From assembly GCA_013141385.1 (NCBI GenBank), contig JABFRB010000016.1, forward strand, positions 288,080 to 352,079: DNA of 64,000 nt, in the 5' to 3' direction. The translations under genes and the position numbers were made by a program. Numbering within the stretch: position 1 is the stretch's first letter; each line of letters starts with the position of its first letter. Under the pieces are notes generated by a model. That model was not told where the DNA came from. It searched no databases and saw only the letters and a list, made by a program, of their open reading frames with translations. Origin of the DNA: Bacteroidales bacterium. Lineage in GTDB: Bacteria; Bacteroidota; Bacteroidia; Bacteroidales; Tenuifilaceae. This document shows, piece by piece, positions 18,222 to 28,060 of the stretch.

Positions 18222-19418
18222 ATGGCAAATCCAGTTATTACCTCTCGTAAAGCCGAAACGGCAATTCTTATTGGTATTATACTTCCGCGTCAGGCGGAGG
18301 AAGATATTCGTGATTATCTTGACGAATTAGAGTTTTTAGCCGAAACAGCAGGCGCTATAACGCAAAAGAGATTTTTACAAAAGGTTGATGCACCTAATCC
18401 CAAGACCTTTATCGGGTCAGGAAAAGTACTGGAAATTAAAGAGTACGTTGAGCAAAACGAAATTGACCTAATCATTTTTGATGATGAGCTTACTCCGACT
18501 CAACTTAGAAATCTTGAGAAGGAGTTTGAAAGAAAAGTATTAGATAGGACAAATTTAATTCTTGATGTTTTCGCTCAACGAGCAAAAACAGCTTATGCAA
18601 AAACGCAGGTAGAATTAGCACAGTGCCAATTCCTTTTGCCAAGACTTACCCGATTGTGGACTCACCTTGAGCGCCAACGAGGAGGAATTGGGATGAGAGG
18701 CCCTGGTGAAACTGAAATTGAGACAGACCGTCGTGTGATTAGGGAGAAAATATCAAAACTAAAAGAAGAATTAAAAAAGATTGACCGACAAATGTCGACT
18801 CAGCGAAAAGGCAGAGAAAGTATTGTTCGTGTGGCTCTTGTAGGTTATACAAATGTAGGAAAATCAACCATAATGAACATGCTCAGCAAATCTGACGTTT
18901 TTGCAGAGGATAAACTTTTTGCAACCCTTGATACAACGGTTCGTAAGGTTGTATTTGAAAATCTTCCCTTTTTGCTGTCGGATACCGTTGGGTTTATTCG
19001 TAAACTACCACATCAACTTGTTGAATCATTTAAATCTACGCTTGATGAGGTTCGAGAGGCAGATTTGCTACTACATGTTGTTGATATCTCACACCCAGCA
19101 TTCGAAGAACAGCTAAATGTTGTTGTTCAAACATTACAAGAGATAGGTGCAGCAGACAAACCTGTATTACTAGTTTTTAATAAAATAGATGCCTATAAGT
19201 GGGTTAAAAGGGATGAAGATGATCCATCACCACTTAGAAGTAAAGAAAATTACAGTTTAGAGGAACTTAAGAATAGCTGGATGGCTAAAAGTAACTCTCC
19301 TTCAATCTTTATATCCGCAAAGCATAAAACAAATTTTGACGAATTTCGAGAAAAAATTTACAATTTGGTTAGGGATATACATACTACAAGGTATCCTTAT
19401 GATAAGTTTCTGTACTAG
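18222..19418 (+). CDS. hflX: GTPase HflX
   Basis: Ribosome-associated GTPase that splits stalled 70S ribosomes. 398 residues: N-terminal HflX domain (ETAILIGIILPRQ..., then TFIGSGKVLEIKEYV), the glycine-rich linker RQRGGIGMRGPGETEIETDRR, and a G domain with P-loop GYTNVGKST (208-216), G3 DTVGFIRKLP and G4 NKID. Length and motif order fit. It starts right after the tonB terminator, so it probably has its own promoter. Confidence 0.95.
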   Translation: MANPVITSRKAETAILIGIILPRQAEEDIRDYLDELEFLAETAGAITQKRFLQKVDAPNPKTFIGSGKVLEIKEYVEQNEIDLIIFDDELTPTQLRNLEKEFERKVLDRTNLILDVFAQRAKTAYAKTQVELAQCQFLLPRLTRLWTHLERQRGGIGMRGPGETEIETDRRVIREKISKLKEELKKIDRQMSTQRKGRESIVRVALVGYTNVGKSTIMNMLSKSDVFAEDKLFATLDTTVRKVVFENLPFLLSDTVGFIRKLPHQLVESFKSTLDEVREADLLLHVVDISHPAFEEQLNVVVQTLQEIGAADKPVLLVFNKIDAYKWVKRDEDDPSPLRSKENYSLEELKNSWMAKSNSPSIFISAKHKTNFDEFREKIYNLVRDIHTTRYPYDKFLY

Positions 19419-19600
19419 GTTTTCATGCTAAAAATCTTATAGTAATATTATAAGTTTTACAATTAAGTACTTGCCACTTAAAACATTATATCTTCAATTA
19501 TTAAAAATTGATATCTGGAATAGCTATGAAAAATAAATTTTACAACATCAGCAAAGGTTTATTCAAGATGCAATTAGCGTCGCAAAGCCTTTCAGGGTTC

Positions 19601-20578
19601 ATGAAACCTAAAAAAAACAGACCTGTTAAAGAACTCCTAACAATTCGTTTTTCTTCACTAATCGCAATTTTAATTTTTTTCATGATTGGTTGTAGTAAAG
19701 AAGATGATAATATTGAAAAACCGAATCCTCTTATCTCAGAATTTGTAGAAGAGGTGAACTCCGATAGCCTCAGAAATTCTGTGGAATGGCTTCAAAATAT
19801 GCAAACCCGGTTTATGTTAGCCAATAATAGAAGGCTAGTTGCAAAGAATATCCAAAATAAATTTATTCAAATTGGATACCCAAATACTAAAATTGATTCA
19901 TTCAGTAACACTCGATCGTTTAATAATATAGTATACCAAACTTGGCAATATAATGTGATTGCTACACTGGATGGAGGTTCAACACCAAATGACTTTTGTA
20001 TCCTAGGTGCTCATTATGATTGTTATACTAAAAATGTAGATCAATTTAATTTAACACTTGGGGCAAACGATAATGCCAGTGGAGTTGCTGTTATTTTTGA
20101 AATTGCACGTTTAATCCACAAACAGGCTTTCATACCAAAAAACTCAATTCAGTTTGTTGCTTTTGCAGCAGAGGAACTTGGATTGTATGGAAGTTTGGAT
20201 TTTTCGGCTAAAGTCGCAAGCTCCCAAACAAATATAGAAATGATGCTTAACTTTGATATGGTGGCTCATTGGCCTGGAAGCGATCCTTCTCTATGGACTA
20301 TAAATATAGTAGATTATGAGAATTCTATGCAACTTCGTTTAAAGGCCGAAAAACTATGCTCACTTTATACTAGCTTAAAAACAATAAATAACAATACGGA
20401 TTATAATCGAAGTGATAGCTATTCCTTTTTCAGATATGGTTATCAAGCACTTTTTTTTATGAGTTCAGCAACTGATAATACTTATCACACAACTGATGAT
20501 ATTTCATCAAACTGTAATTTTGATTATTGTAGAGAAGTAGCAAAAGCATCATACGCTTTGGTAATTGACAATAATTAG
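19601..20578 (+). CDS. M28-family metallopeptidase, lipoprotein
   Basis: Zinc aminopeptidase-like enzyme. From the ATG at 19601 the protein is 325 residues and begins with a basic n-region, a hydrophobic stretch and lipobox FMIGC (Cys at about residue 30). ATG 19526 and TTG 19508 are in frame but would put 25-31 extra residues before the signal. M28 metal ligands are visible: GAHYDCY (His/Asp), GANDNASG (bridging Asp), AAEELGLYGS (Glu pair), NFDMVAHW and a late His in NTYHTTDD. Substrates could be peptides or glutaminyl termini. It acts outside the inner membrane. Confidence 0.85.
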   Translation: MKPKKNRPVKELLTIRFSSLIAILIFFMIGCSKEDDNIEKPNPLISEFVEEVNSDSLRNSVEWLQNMQTRFMLANNRRLVAKNIQNKFIQIGYPNTKIDSFSNTRSFNNIVYQTWQYNVIATLDGGSTPNDFCILGAHYDCYTKNVDQFNLTLGANDNASGVAVIFEIARLIHKQAFIPKNSIQFVAFAAEELGLYGSLDFSAKVASSQTNIEMMLNFDMVAHWPGSDPSLWTINIVDYENSMQLRLKAEKLCSLYTSLKTINNNTDYNRSDSYSFFRYGYQALFFMSSATDNTYHTTDDISSNCNFDYCREVAKASYALVIDNN

Positions 20579-20651
20579 TCCTAATTTGGTCATAGCTATT
20601 ATCAACTACCTGTTCATGTTTTGTTGGGGTATAGTTTAAAAGCATTATATC

Positions 20652-21833
20652 ATGAAAAAACTCAAATTCCTTTTCCACAACCGAAAGTTGTATATTTTCT
20701 CTACTAGCATCTTGTTAATAGGGTATTCGATTATTTATCTTTTAATAACAGCAGCAAAAACGGATTTTGAGCCGCCACTTCCCTCCTCAACCGACGAACT
20801 TGATTTTCTTGATGTTGATCTTTTAACATTAAGTCAGGATGCAAAATTTGCATTCGAAAAAAAGAGCTATAAGGATGCCGCAAAAAAATATATTGAAATA
20901 TTACATTATAAACCATCCGACGTTACAACACTTTACAATTTGGCAAGTTGCTATGCACTTCTTAAAAAACCAGAACTTGCTGCAAAAGCCTTAAACCATG
21001 CTTTAGATGCTGGTTTAAATGATATTTCAGGCCTGCTTTCAGATTCTGTTTGGACTAATGTTAAGAATAATCTCGTTTTCAAATCCACTTATGATCAAGC
21101 TGAGGGTTATAGAAAGGAAAGGGGTGAGCCATTTTACGCTGAGTGTAAAGTTTTAATACGTGGTCGTTTAAGACGACCCGATAGTTATGACTCCACCAAA
21201 ACATACCCATTGTTGATTCTTCTTCATGGATATGGATCGTATGCAGAATCGTATATGTCCGTTAGAGACAAGATGGGTGCAACAAATTTTTTTGTTGCTG
21301 CTCCTCAAGGGCCATATCCAGAAAAACTACTGGAAATAAATAGTCCATCATACAGCTGGTTTTATCTTACTAAAAACAAAGATTTATGGAATAGGGCAGA
21401 TCCAATGGCAATAGATTATATCCTTAATGTTATTGATGAGATTAAATGCCACTACAAAATTTCGGGGGTATACTTACTTGGACACTCTCAGGGCGGAGGG
21501 TTGGCCTATATGACAGGAATTAATGCTTCGAATAAGATATCAGGTATTATTTGCTTTGGAGCTGCCAATCCTAAAGAACTCGTAAGTCCAATGGCATTGA
21601 GCACTGCTTCCAAAAATTTACCTATTTTTATTGGCCATGGTTGGAATGATCCTAAGGTAAATTTTGAAAAGGCGCAACAAGCAAAATATTTACTAAAAGA
21701 TTACCAATTCAATGTTACTTTTAAACCTTTTAAGGGCGGGCATTGGCTAGATGCCAATACTCTAATAGAGGCCAAGAAATGGATTGAGGAGGTTGAGGAG
21801 AAAAGAAACAATTCAGCCTCAAATGGCAGCTAA
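20652..21833 (+). CDS. TPR-containing alpha/beta-hydrolase (carboxylesterase-like)
   Basis: 393 residues. An N-terminal membrane anchor (about 13-34) is followed by two TPR-like helical pairs (60-130, e.g. KDAAKKYIEILHYKPSDVTTL). A serine hydrolase domain then carries LLILLHGYGS, nucleophile GHSQGGG, acid GWNDPKV and catalytic His in GGHWLD. The hydrolase part resembles phospholipase/carboxylesterase (YpfH/YitV-like). The TPR section suggests a protein-bound or envelope-associated function. Substrate unknown. Confidence 0.78.
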   Translation: MKKLKFLFHNRKLYIFSTSILLIGYSIIYLLITAAKTDFEPPLPSSTDELDFLDVDLLTLSQDAKFAFEKKSYKDAAKKYIEILHYKPSDVTTLYNLASCYALLKKPELAAKALNHALDAGLNDISGLLSDSVWTNVKNNLVFKSTYDQAEGYRKERGEPFYAECKVLIRGRLRRPDSYDSTKTYPLLILLHGYGSYAESYMSVRDKMGATNFFVAAPQGPYPEKLLEINSPSYSWFYLTKNKDLWNRADPMAIDYILNVIDEIKCHYKISGVYLLGHSQGGGLAYMTGINASNKISGIICFGAANPKELVSPMALSTASKNLPIFIGHGWNDPKVNFEKAQQAKYLLKDYQFNVTFKPFKGGHWLDANTLIEAKKWIEEVEEKRNNSASNGS

Positions 21834-21895
21834 GCTATTTTTTCAAGAATAAATTAGCTGTGAATAGAATTTTCCGCTAGTAAGTTTTGTTCGAT

Positions 21896-21912
21896 TATCG
21901 CAAAATGCGATA
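21896..21912. repeat. TATCGCAAAATGCGATA palindrome, copy 1
   Basis: 17-bp near-palindrome with arms TATCGCA/TGCGATA. The same arms occur at 55729-55745 and 63500-63516. It sits in the spacer downstream of the lasso-B2-like gene. Confidence 0.55.
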
Positions 21913-21929
21913 TACTTCACAATTTTACT

Positions 21930-22367
21930 TCAAGTGAAAAATGCTACTACGGTAAATCGATGCATCTCCTCTTTTCCTGTGACTATTACAGAACCACAAC
22001 GTAACCATGCATGAGCCGTTAGCTTGTTCAAACCATCTTTACCAACACCAAGGTACAATGTTGATTTTATTCCTTTACGTTTAAGTACGTTTTTTGCTGA
22101 TATTCCTTTTGCAAAGCAGGATGTTTTCCATGGAGAGTATCGAACAGCACGTCGAATTGATTTTGCTACTTTCAGAACAATTATTCGGTTTTCTTCAGGA
22201 ATCTCTGAAATAGACTCCACCCCTAAAACGCCTATTTTTCTCAGAATGATTCGTCGAGGAACACAAATTATAAGCAAGTTAATAAATGCTGTTTTTGTAA
22301 AGGTCAAAAGGAACAAGTTTCGTTCAAAACGATCTAGTTTAAAAAATCGAGAAATTAACCCAGGCAT
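21930..22367 (-). CDS. Lasso peptide biosynthesis B2-like (transglutaminase-fold) protein
   Basis: 145 residues matching the C-terminal leader-peptidase part of McjB (B2): the catalytic Cys in SCFAKGISAKNVLKRKGI, then LYLGVGKD, the catalytic His in AHAWLRCG, and a C-terminal strand TVVAFF. In lasso systems this enzyme cuts the leader from a precursor held by the B1/PqqD-like protein. Here the B1-like gene is directly upstream (7 bp), but no asparagine-synthase-like cyclase, transporter or precursor was seen nearby. The pair may process a precursor encoded elsewhere or have another role. Confidence 0.85.
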   Translation of the reverse strand: MPGLISRFFKLDRFERNLFLLTFTKTAFINLLIICVPRRIILRKIGVLGVESISEIPEENRIIVLKVAKSIRRAVRYSPWKTSCFAKGISAKNVLKRKGIKSTLYLGVGKDGLNKLTAHAWLRCGSVIVTGKEEMHRFTVVAFFT

Positions 22368-22374
22368 ATAATAT

Positions 22375-22665
22375 TTACTTAGCGGGTATGATAGTTAGTA
22401 GCTTTTTATCAAGAAGATGGTTAAGAAACTCCATAGTCTCCGCTTCGCATTGCTCACGGCTAACATCAAACTCATCGAGGAGTAATTCAATAAGTGTATT
22501 GACCTTAATAGGATTTTCAATGAGCTCCCACATCCTACTACCCACGGAATTTAAGCCAAAATACTCGCCATTCTCAATGCTCATCATTACAGTTTCCCCA
22601 TCCATATTACTAGAGACTAACTTATTGCTACGCTGAATGATAGATTGGTAATCAATGATAATCAT
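22375..22665 (-). CDS. PqqD-like RiPP recognition protein (lasso B1-like)
   Basis: 96 residues from the ATG at 22665. A longer frame starting TTG at 22683 is unlikely, because that codon overlaps the -7 box of the promoter. The order of the winged-helix RRE fold is visible: VSSNMDGETVMMSIENGEYFGLN, VGSRMWELIENPI, VNTLIELLLDEF, and the last helix FLNHLLDKKLL. PqqD-like domains bind leader peptides and present them to modifying enzymes. It forms a two-gene operon with the B2-like protease. Confidence 0.87.
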   Translation of the reverse strand: MIIIDYQSIIQRSNKLVSSNMDGETVMMSIENGEYFGLNSVGSRMWELIENPIKVNTLIELLLDEFDVSREQCEAETMEFLNHLLDKKLLTIIPAK

Positions 22666-22680
22666 TAAATTAATTTTTGA

Positions 22681-22688
22681 CAAAGATA
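22681..22688 (-). promoter_or_regulatory. Candidate -7 promoter box (TATCTTTG) of the PqqD/B2 operon
   Basis: Minus-strand TATCTTTG, a consensus TAnnTTTG box, ends 16 bp before the ATG at 22665. This implies a very short leader and decides the start codon of the PqqD-like gene. Confidence 0.5.
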
Positions 22689-22909
22689 GTTTTTTAAAAT
22701 AAGTTACTTGTTGCTGTTTCTAGTAATAACAGACAACTGATGCCCACATTCCAACAACTTGCAACTTGCGCCAATCTAAACAAATCTACAATTATACTGT
22801 TTATCACTTTTACAAAGAAAATTAGGTTTTAAAAAATAACTTTTTTACGATAGCACGCTTTTTGTAGATGAATATATGCTATACTATAACCAATTAACTG
22901 ATATTGTAG

Positions 22910-22917
22910 TACCTTTG
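22910..22917 (+). promoter_or_regulatory. Candidate -7 promoter box (TACCTTTG)
   Basis: Plus-strand TACCTTTG followed by TAG, matching TAnnTTTG, about 100 bp upstream of the large repetitive exported protein. The -33 region is not recognisable. Confidence 0.4.
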
Positions 22918-23017
22918 TAGGTCAAAGTAGGGTTTGGCGTTACCTATTTTGTAACTCATTGATTTTAGCAACGTAAAACATAAAGAGACAGTTGGGCATT
23001 TGCGAATTTTAAACGGT

Positions 23018-26000
23018 ATGAAAACAAATATGCATATAAAGATCCTGATGAAAAGAAAATTCATTCTTAGCCTTGTCCTGCTTTTGATTATGATGCTTAG
23101 TAATGAGGTTACTTTTGGAGCAACTTACTCAGCAGTGAAATCAGGATCATGGAGCGACCCATTAACTTGGGCTGCTGGTGGTACTACATTTCCTGGATCA
23201 GGTGATAATGTTACCGTACCTTTATCTTGGACAGTAACATTAACAGCAAATGCTGCTTGCAATAATTTGACTTTACTAGGAACCACAGGCACTCGCCTAG
23301 CAATCGGGGATTATACATTATCCGTAAATGGAACATTAAATGGCCCAAGCAGTTCATTTATCAATAATGTTATCATTACTACTGGAACTTCTGGTGAATT
23401 AAAATTTGTGGGTGGATCAAGGGCTTTGTTTGGAGCAAACTGGTCTGCTTCTCATACAAGTGCTTGGAATTGGAGGTGTGAGATTGCTCTTAACGTCGGA
23501 GCAATAGGAACTGCTTCAACCCATGTAAAGATGGGAGAACTAATCGTAACAGCTGGAACTTTTACTGTAGGAACAACTGTTGCTGCAAGAGATTTGCGAA
23601 TTGATGGGGATGGTACAGACGGTTCCGGTACTGTTACAATTGCATCAGGTGCGTATTTAATTGTAACTGGCAGTATGGGTACAAGAACAACATTAACAAC
23701 AACATATTGTGGTACAATTAACATTGATGGAACACTGATAATACAGGGAGCAAGGCTTAACGGTACAATAAACATCAACTCCGCAGGAGTTTTGGTTATG
23801 AAAAGACTAACAAATACCAATGTTGTTTTATCTAATCCAACGAATAATTTTACATATGCTGCTGGGTCAACATTACAATATGATTTGGAAGGATCGATTG
23901 GTAAAATTAATACTGGGGCTGAAATATCACAAGCAGTTTCATCAAGTTTATATCATTTAACTGTAAACAATACAAACAGTATAAATTTAAAAAACGACAT
24001 TACAGTAAACGGAATATTAAAAATAATTCCTAGCGACATATATGCTGATGCAGGTGTGGTAATTACCTATGGTAGTTCTGGAGAATTATACTACCAGGGA
24101 GCTTCCGCTCAAACAACTTCCTCTCTTACCTTTCCTTCTGTTAATAGTCCATATAACTTTACTGTTGACAACCCTATGGGTGTAACTTTACATGATAATA
24201 GAACAATTAATGGCACTGTTACTGTAAAAACAAGTGCAATACTTGATGCACAAGGTTTTTCGATAGATGGAACAGGAAGTTTTATTTTAGAACCGAATGC
24301 TACCATTGTTACTGCTCATCCAAATGGTTTAGATGGAGTTAACGCAACAACTGGGGCTTCAATCTATGATCCTACTGCAAATTATGTGTTTAATGCAGCC
24401 TCAACACAGGTAACAGGAACTAAACTTCCCATTACATTGAATAACTTAACAGTTGATAATGGTTCTATATTAACCTTAACAAATAACTATCTTACTGTTA
24501 ATGGAATTCTTCATGTAAAGATCGGAACTTCTTTTGACGCTAGAGGAGTCTCAATTGATGGTACAGGAAACTTTAATGTTGAAGATTATTCAACTTTTAT
24601 AACGGCTCACCCAAACGGTCTTGATGGCACAAATGCTACAAGCGGAGGATCATCTTTATTTGGTATTGCTGACTATGTATTTAATTATTCTGGGACTCAG
24701 ATAACAGGAAACCAGTTACCCTCAATTATTAATAATCTTTTAGTTGATAATTCTTCAACATTATCATTAAGTAACTCAATTACATGTAACGATGTAACAG
24801 CTATTGGTTTAACACAACTTATAGTTCCTCCCGGTATTGGGCTAACATCAAATGGTGTTGCAACTTTCGGGGATCATAATCTTGGTTCGGGTAACCCATT
24901 ACTGCTTAAAACCAGTACAACTTCCTTTAGGCCAATTATGGGAACATTTATTAACAACCCTGCCAACGGAGTAATGGGATTAATTTCCTCAGAATTTAGA
25001 TACACTTCTAGAGGGGGGGATATTAGTAAGTTAGGCGGCAGATCCTACTACTTTTCACCGTCAACTTATGAGGCCACTAGTGGTTTATTTAGTCCTGAAG
25101 GAAGTCCTGCTAATGGGGTCAATCCTTTTAGCCACTACAATTTTGGCCCTACACCTGCTAGGGGCTGGGCAAGAATTAGTGATGTTTCAACTGCCTTGCT
25201 GACAATGAATGCTTATGGTATTCGATCTGCAACATCTCAAACATTCACAGTAACGGGATTCCCCAACGATCAGGTTTCCTATTCAGTTAGTTTGCCATGC
25301 CCATCTCCTTCAAACACTTGGTGGTATATGGTTGGTAATCCTTACCCTGCGGTCATAGATTGGGATTTAATAACGCTACCTGCGGATATTGATAATACCA
25401 TGTACTATAGAACCTCTACTACTTCTGGTTCAATGTGTACTGATACTTACCAACAAGGATCGGGCGTTGGGACAGCTAATAATGGAACAAACGTTGATGG
25501 CAAAATTCCGCCAATGCAAGCCTTCTGGGTTAGGGCAACAGGAACTAGTGGTAGCGCAACTCTTACCATTACTGCTGATGCAAGAGGTCATGTATGGGGA
25601 GGTACAAATGCTTTTTATAAAAGTAAACCCAAAACAAAAACTATTCCTAATAAGGAAATTTTCAGCCTTTTCATGTACACTAAGAGTTTAAGAGATCAGT
25701 TAATAATTGTTCAGGCAGATTATGCCTATGATGCCTATGACAAATGGGACTCCTTCAAACGGTTTGAGGATGATACATCGAGAGCAGCACTTTACTCCTT
25801 TACACCGGAACTATACAAGACTGTAATTCAGTCTATAAAACCAATTTCTGGCGAAAAAATATTCCCAATAGGGCTTTTTAATACATACCCAACCAAAACG
25901 TTTAGATTTGAGGCTGATTTTAGTAAAGCATCATCAAAATATAACTATTTTCTTGAGGATACAAAGGATAATATTACGCAGGATCTGAAACAGAATCCAA

Positions 26001-27529
26001 CCTTTACATTCACATCCACTACACTTAAAGATAGTATTGGAACTCGCTTTAAACTTCATGTACTACTTGCACCTAAAGTTATTGTTAATAATTCAGTCTC
26101 TTCTTGTTCATCACAAACAGTAGATCTTACAGCATCTTCTATTACTCAAGGATCTGATAACGGTTTAACTTATTCCTATTGGCTTGACTCTAACGCAACC
26201 CAGCCATACTCTACTCCAGTAAATGCGGTTGCAGGTACTTACTATATCAAAGGAACTGCGGCAAACGGTTCATATTCTATATCGGCTCCTATTGTTCTAA
26301 CAAATAACCCGCCAACACTTGTTGCAACTTCTCCAAATGCTGTTTGCGCGCCAATGACAGTTGATCTAACAAAGCCTGAGATAACATCAGGTTCTTCGGC
26401 AGGACTATCTTTTACATATTGGACAGATTCAAATGCAACAATAAACTACAGTACCCCTACCGCTGCTACAAGTGGTAACTATTACATAAAGGGAACAGAT
26501 CCTTATGGATGCTCAACTATTTCTGCACCTATTCAAGTAACTATTAAAACACCACCAACGGTTGTTGCAACTTCTCCAAATGCAGTTTGCTCACCCATGA
26601 GAATTGATTTAACTAAGCCCGAAATAACATTAGGTTCTTCGGCAGGGTTGACTCTTACTTACTGGACAGACTCCAAAGCAACGATAAGCTACAGTACACC
26701 AGCCTCTGCTACAAATGGTAGTTACTTTATAAAGGGAACGGCTTCTGATGGGTGCTCTACGATATCTGGCCCTATTCAAGTAACCATTAACAACCCACCA
26801 ACCCTTGTTGCAACTTTTCCAGATGCAGTTTGCTCTCCTGTGACAATTGATTTAACTAAACCCGAGATAACATCAGGTTCATCGAGTGGGCTAACTTTTA
26901 CATATTGGACAGATTCCGATGCTACTATAAACTACAATACCCCAGTCTCTGCTACAAATGGCGTCTATTACATAAAGGCAATTGATTCCAATGGCTGCTA
27001 TGCTGTTTCTGGCCCTGTTGTTGCAACTGTAAATATCTCCCCAACAGTAATTACAACAAACCCAGCAGCAGTTATATCTCCAGCAACGGTTGACTTAACT
27101 GTTCCTGAAATCACATTCGGTTCAACCGAAGGGTTGGATTATACTTATTGGTTAGATGCTGCCGCAGTATCGCCTTATTCAACACCTCAAATAGCAATAG
27201 CAGGTAATTACTATTTAAAAGGAACAGATATTAATACTGGGTGCTATTCAATTGCTGGTCCTGTAACTGTTACGGTCAATCCAATTACAGGGGTAGATCC
27301 TGAGGGCTTAAAAGGAATTTTTATTTATTCTAATGAAAATCAGATATATATTATTAATTGTCAATCCAACTCTGAAATTAAAATCTATGATATGCTTGGT
27401 AGATTAAATTATTCTGGTTTTACAAAATCTCTAAATGAAGTAATAAACTGTAATTTTAAAACAGGTTTCTATATAGTAAAGGTTCTAAATACACAGAATA
27501 TAAAAACTGAAAAAGTATTCATTCATTAA
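23018..27529 (+). CDS. Large T9SS-exported surface protein with Ig-like repeats
   Basis: About 1500 residues. Possible starts are ATG 23018 or ATG 23048, and the latter gives a classical signal peptide ending near VTFG; TTG 23000 is unlikely. The N-terminal segment YSAVKSGSWSDPLTWAAGG looks like the entry to a beta-helix/G8-like adhesin region. Beta-helix-like repeats follow (two copies of a SIDGTG...TAHPNGLDG block), then a globular part. Five tandem Ig-like modules of about 81 residues come next, with the core VDLTKPEITSGSSAGL - YWTDSNATI - YSTP - YYIKGT. The C-terminal about 75 residues (IYDMLGRLNYSG...GFYIVKVLN...EKVFIH) are a type A sorting domain. Likely cell-surface adhesion. Confidence 0.82.
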   Translation: MKTNMHIKILMKRKFILSLVLLLIMMLSNEVTFGATYSAVKSGSWSDPLTWAAGGTTFPGSGDNVTVPLSWTVTLTANAACNNLTLLGTTGTRLAIGDYTLSVNGTLNGPSSSFINNVIITTGTSGELKFVGGSRALFGANWSASHTSAWNWRCEIALNVGAIGTASTHVKMGELIVTAGTFTVGTTVAARDLRIDGDGTDGSGTVTIASGAYLIVTGSMGTRTTLTTTYCGTINIDGTLIIQGARLNGTININSAGVLVMKRLTNTNVVLSNPTNNFTYAAGSTLQYDLEGSIGKINTGAEISQAVSSSLYHLTVNNTNSINLKNDITVNGILKIIPSDIYADAGVVITYGSSGELYYQGASAQTTSSLTFPSVNSPYNFTVDNPMGVTLHDNRTINGTVTVKTSAILDAQGFSIDGTGSFILEPNATIVTAHPNGLDGVNATTGASIYDPTANYVFNAASTQVTGTKLPITLNNLTVDNGSILTLTNNYLTVNGILHVKIGTSFDARGVSIDGTGNFNVEDYSTFITAHPNGLDGTNATSGGSSLFGIADYVFNYSGTQITGNQLPSIINNLLVDNSSTLSLSNSITCNDVTAIGLTQLIVPPGIGLTSNGVATFGDHNLGSGNPLLLKTSTTSFRPIMGTFINNPANGVMGLISSEFRYTSRGGDISKLGGRSYYFSPSTYEATSGLFSPEGSPANGVNPFSHYNFGPTPARGWARISDVSTALLTMNAYGIRSATSQTFTVTGFPNDQVSYSVSLPCPSPSNTWWYMVGNPYPAVIDWDLITLPADIDNTMYYRTSTTSGSMCTDTYQQGSGVGTANNGTNVDGKIPPMQAFWVRATGTSGSATLTITADARGHVWGGTNAFYKSKPKTKTIPNKEIFSLFMYTKSLRDQLIIVQADYAYDAYDKWDSFKRFEDDTSRAALYSFTPELYKTVIQSIKPISGEKIFPIGLFNTYPTKTFRFEADFSKASSKYNYFLEDTKDNITQDLKQNPTFTFTSTTLKDSIGTRFKLHVLLAPKVIVNNSVSSCSSQTVDLTASSITQGSDNGLTYSYWLDSNATQPYSTPVNAVAGTYYIKGTAANGSYSISAPIVLTNNPPTLVATSPNAVCAPMTVDLTKPEITSGSSAGLSFTYWTDSNATINYSTPTAATSGNYYIKGTDPYGCSTISAPIQVTIKTPPTVVATSPNAVCSPMRIDLTKPEITLGSSAGLTLTYWTDSKATISYSTPASATNGSYFIKGTASDGCSTISGPIQVTINNPPTLVATFPDAVCSPVTIDLTKPEITSGSSSGLTFTYWTDSDATINYNTPVSATNGVYYIKAIDSNGCYAVSGPVVATVNISPTVITTNPAAVISPATVDLTVPEITFGSTEGLDYTYWLDAAAVSPYSTPQIAIAGNYYLKGTDINTGCYSIAGPVTVTVNPITGVDPEGLKGIFIYSNENQIYIINCQSNSEIKIYDMLGRLNYSGFTKSLNEVINCNFKTGFYIVKVLNTQNIKTEKVFIH
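26080..27285 (+). repeat. Tandem Ig-like coding repeats, 243-bp period
   Basis: Five direct repeats inside the surface protein gene. The word GTTGCAAC begins at 26321, 26564 and 26807, giving an exact 243-bp (81-codon) period for the three central units. The first and last units are more diverged. Confidence 0.85.
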
Positions 27530-28060
27530 TTTAAAAAATGAAGATAGAAGGTATCAAATCCACACAAATAAAAAAGGTTTGGAGTAAACCCCGGTTATTA
27601 TCGGGGAAAGAGATTGGTTTTTTTGGTTTAGGGCATGTTCAAACTACACCATCTACTGATTTTAGTTAAAATTTTTCAGAGTACATTAAGGTTCAATTAT
27701 CGATATACACTGGTCAATGTAAAGATGTTTTGCCTACTTTAAATAGGTTATACTATTATTCCAATACTGCCTCATTGTAAATAGCTCAGTGAACTTATTC
27801 GATGTTTCATATTAAATCTATCTGGAGCAAAAGGTCTTATAGATTTATTCTTTAATTACTGTATAACTTGCTAATGGAATCTATTTAGAACTTAATGAAA
27901 GGGAATAGACCATAGAGGTAAGTTTCATATTTTAAGAAAGTTATTAAATAACAAGATTTGTCACTTGATATATGTCATTCATAAAAAAGACACTTTAATA
28001 TTTGTAAAAACTCTTATTTATAGACTAATTTTAGTGATATAAACACAATTAATAAGTTCT
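27530..28060. other. Intergenic region between two exported repeat proteins
   Basis: About 530 bp, AT-rich, with no open frame of note. A 5-bp stem CCCCG (27589-27593) / CGGGG (27602-27606) lies just after the first gene but lacks an adjacent T-run, so termination is not well supported. Confidence 0.4.

Noticed and set aside
22024..22371. 115-codon plus-strand frame opposite the B2-like gene
   Set aside because: The minus strand carries conserved catalytic Cys and His motifs; the plus frame has none.
22743..22749. Lasso precursor start upstream of the PqqD-like gene
   Set aside because: The ATG-started frame there ends after nine codons.
27589..27606. Terminator after the large surface protein
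   Set aside because: Only a 5-bp stem and no directly following T-run.
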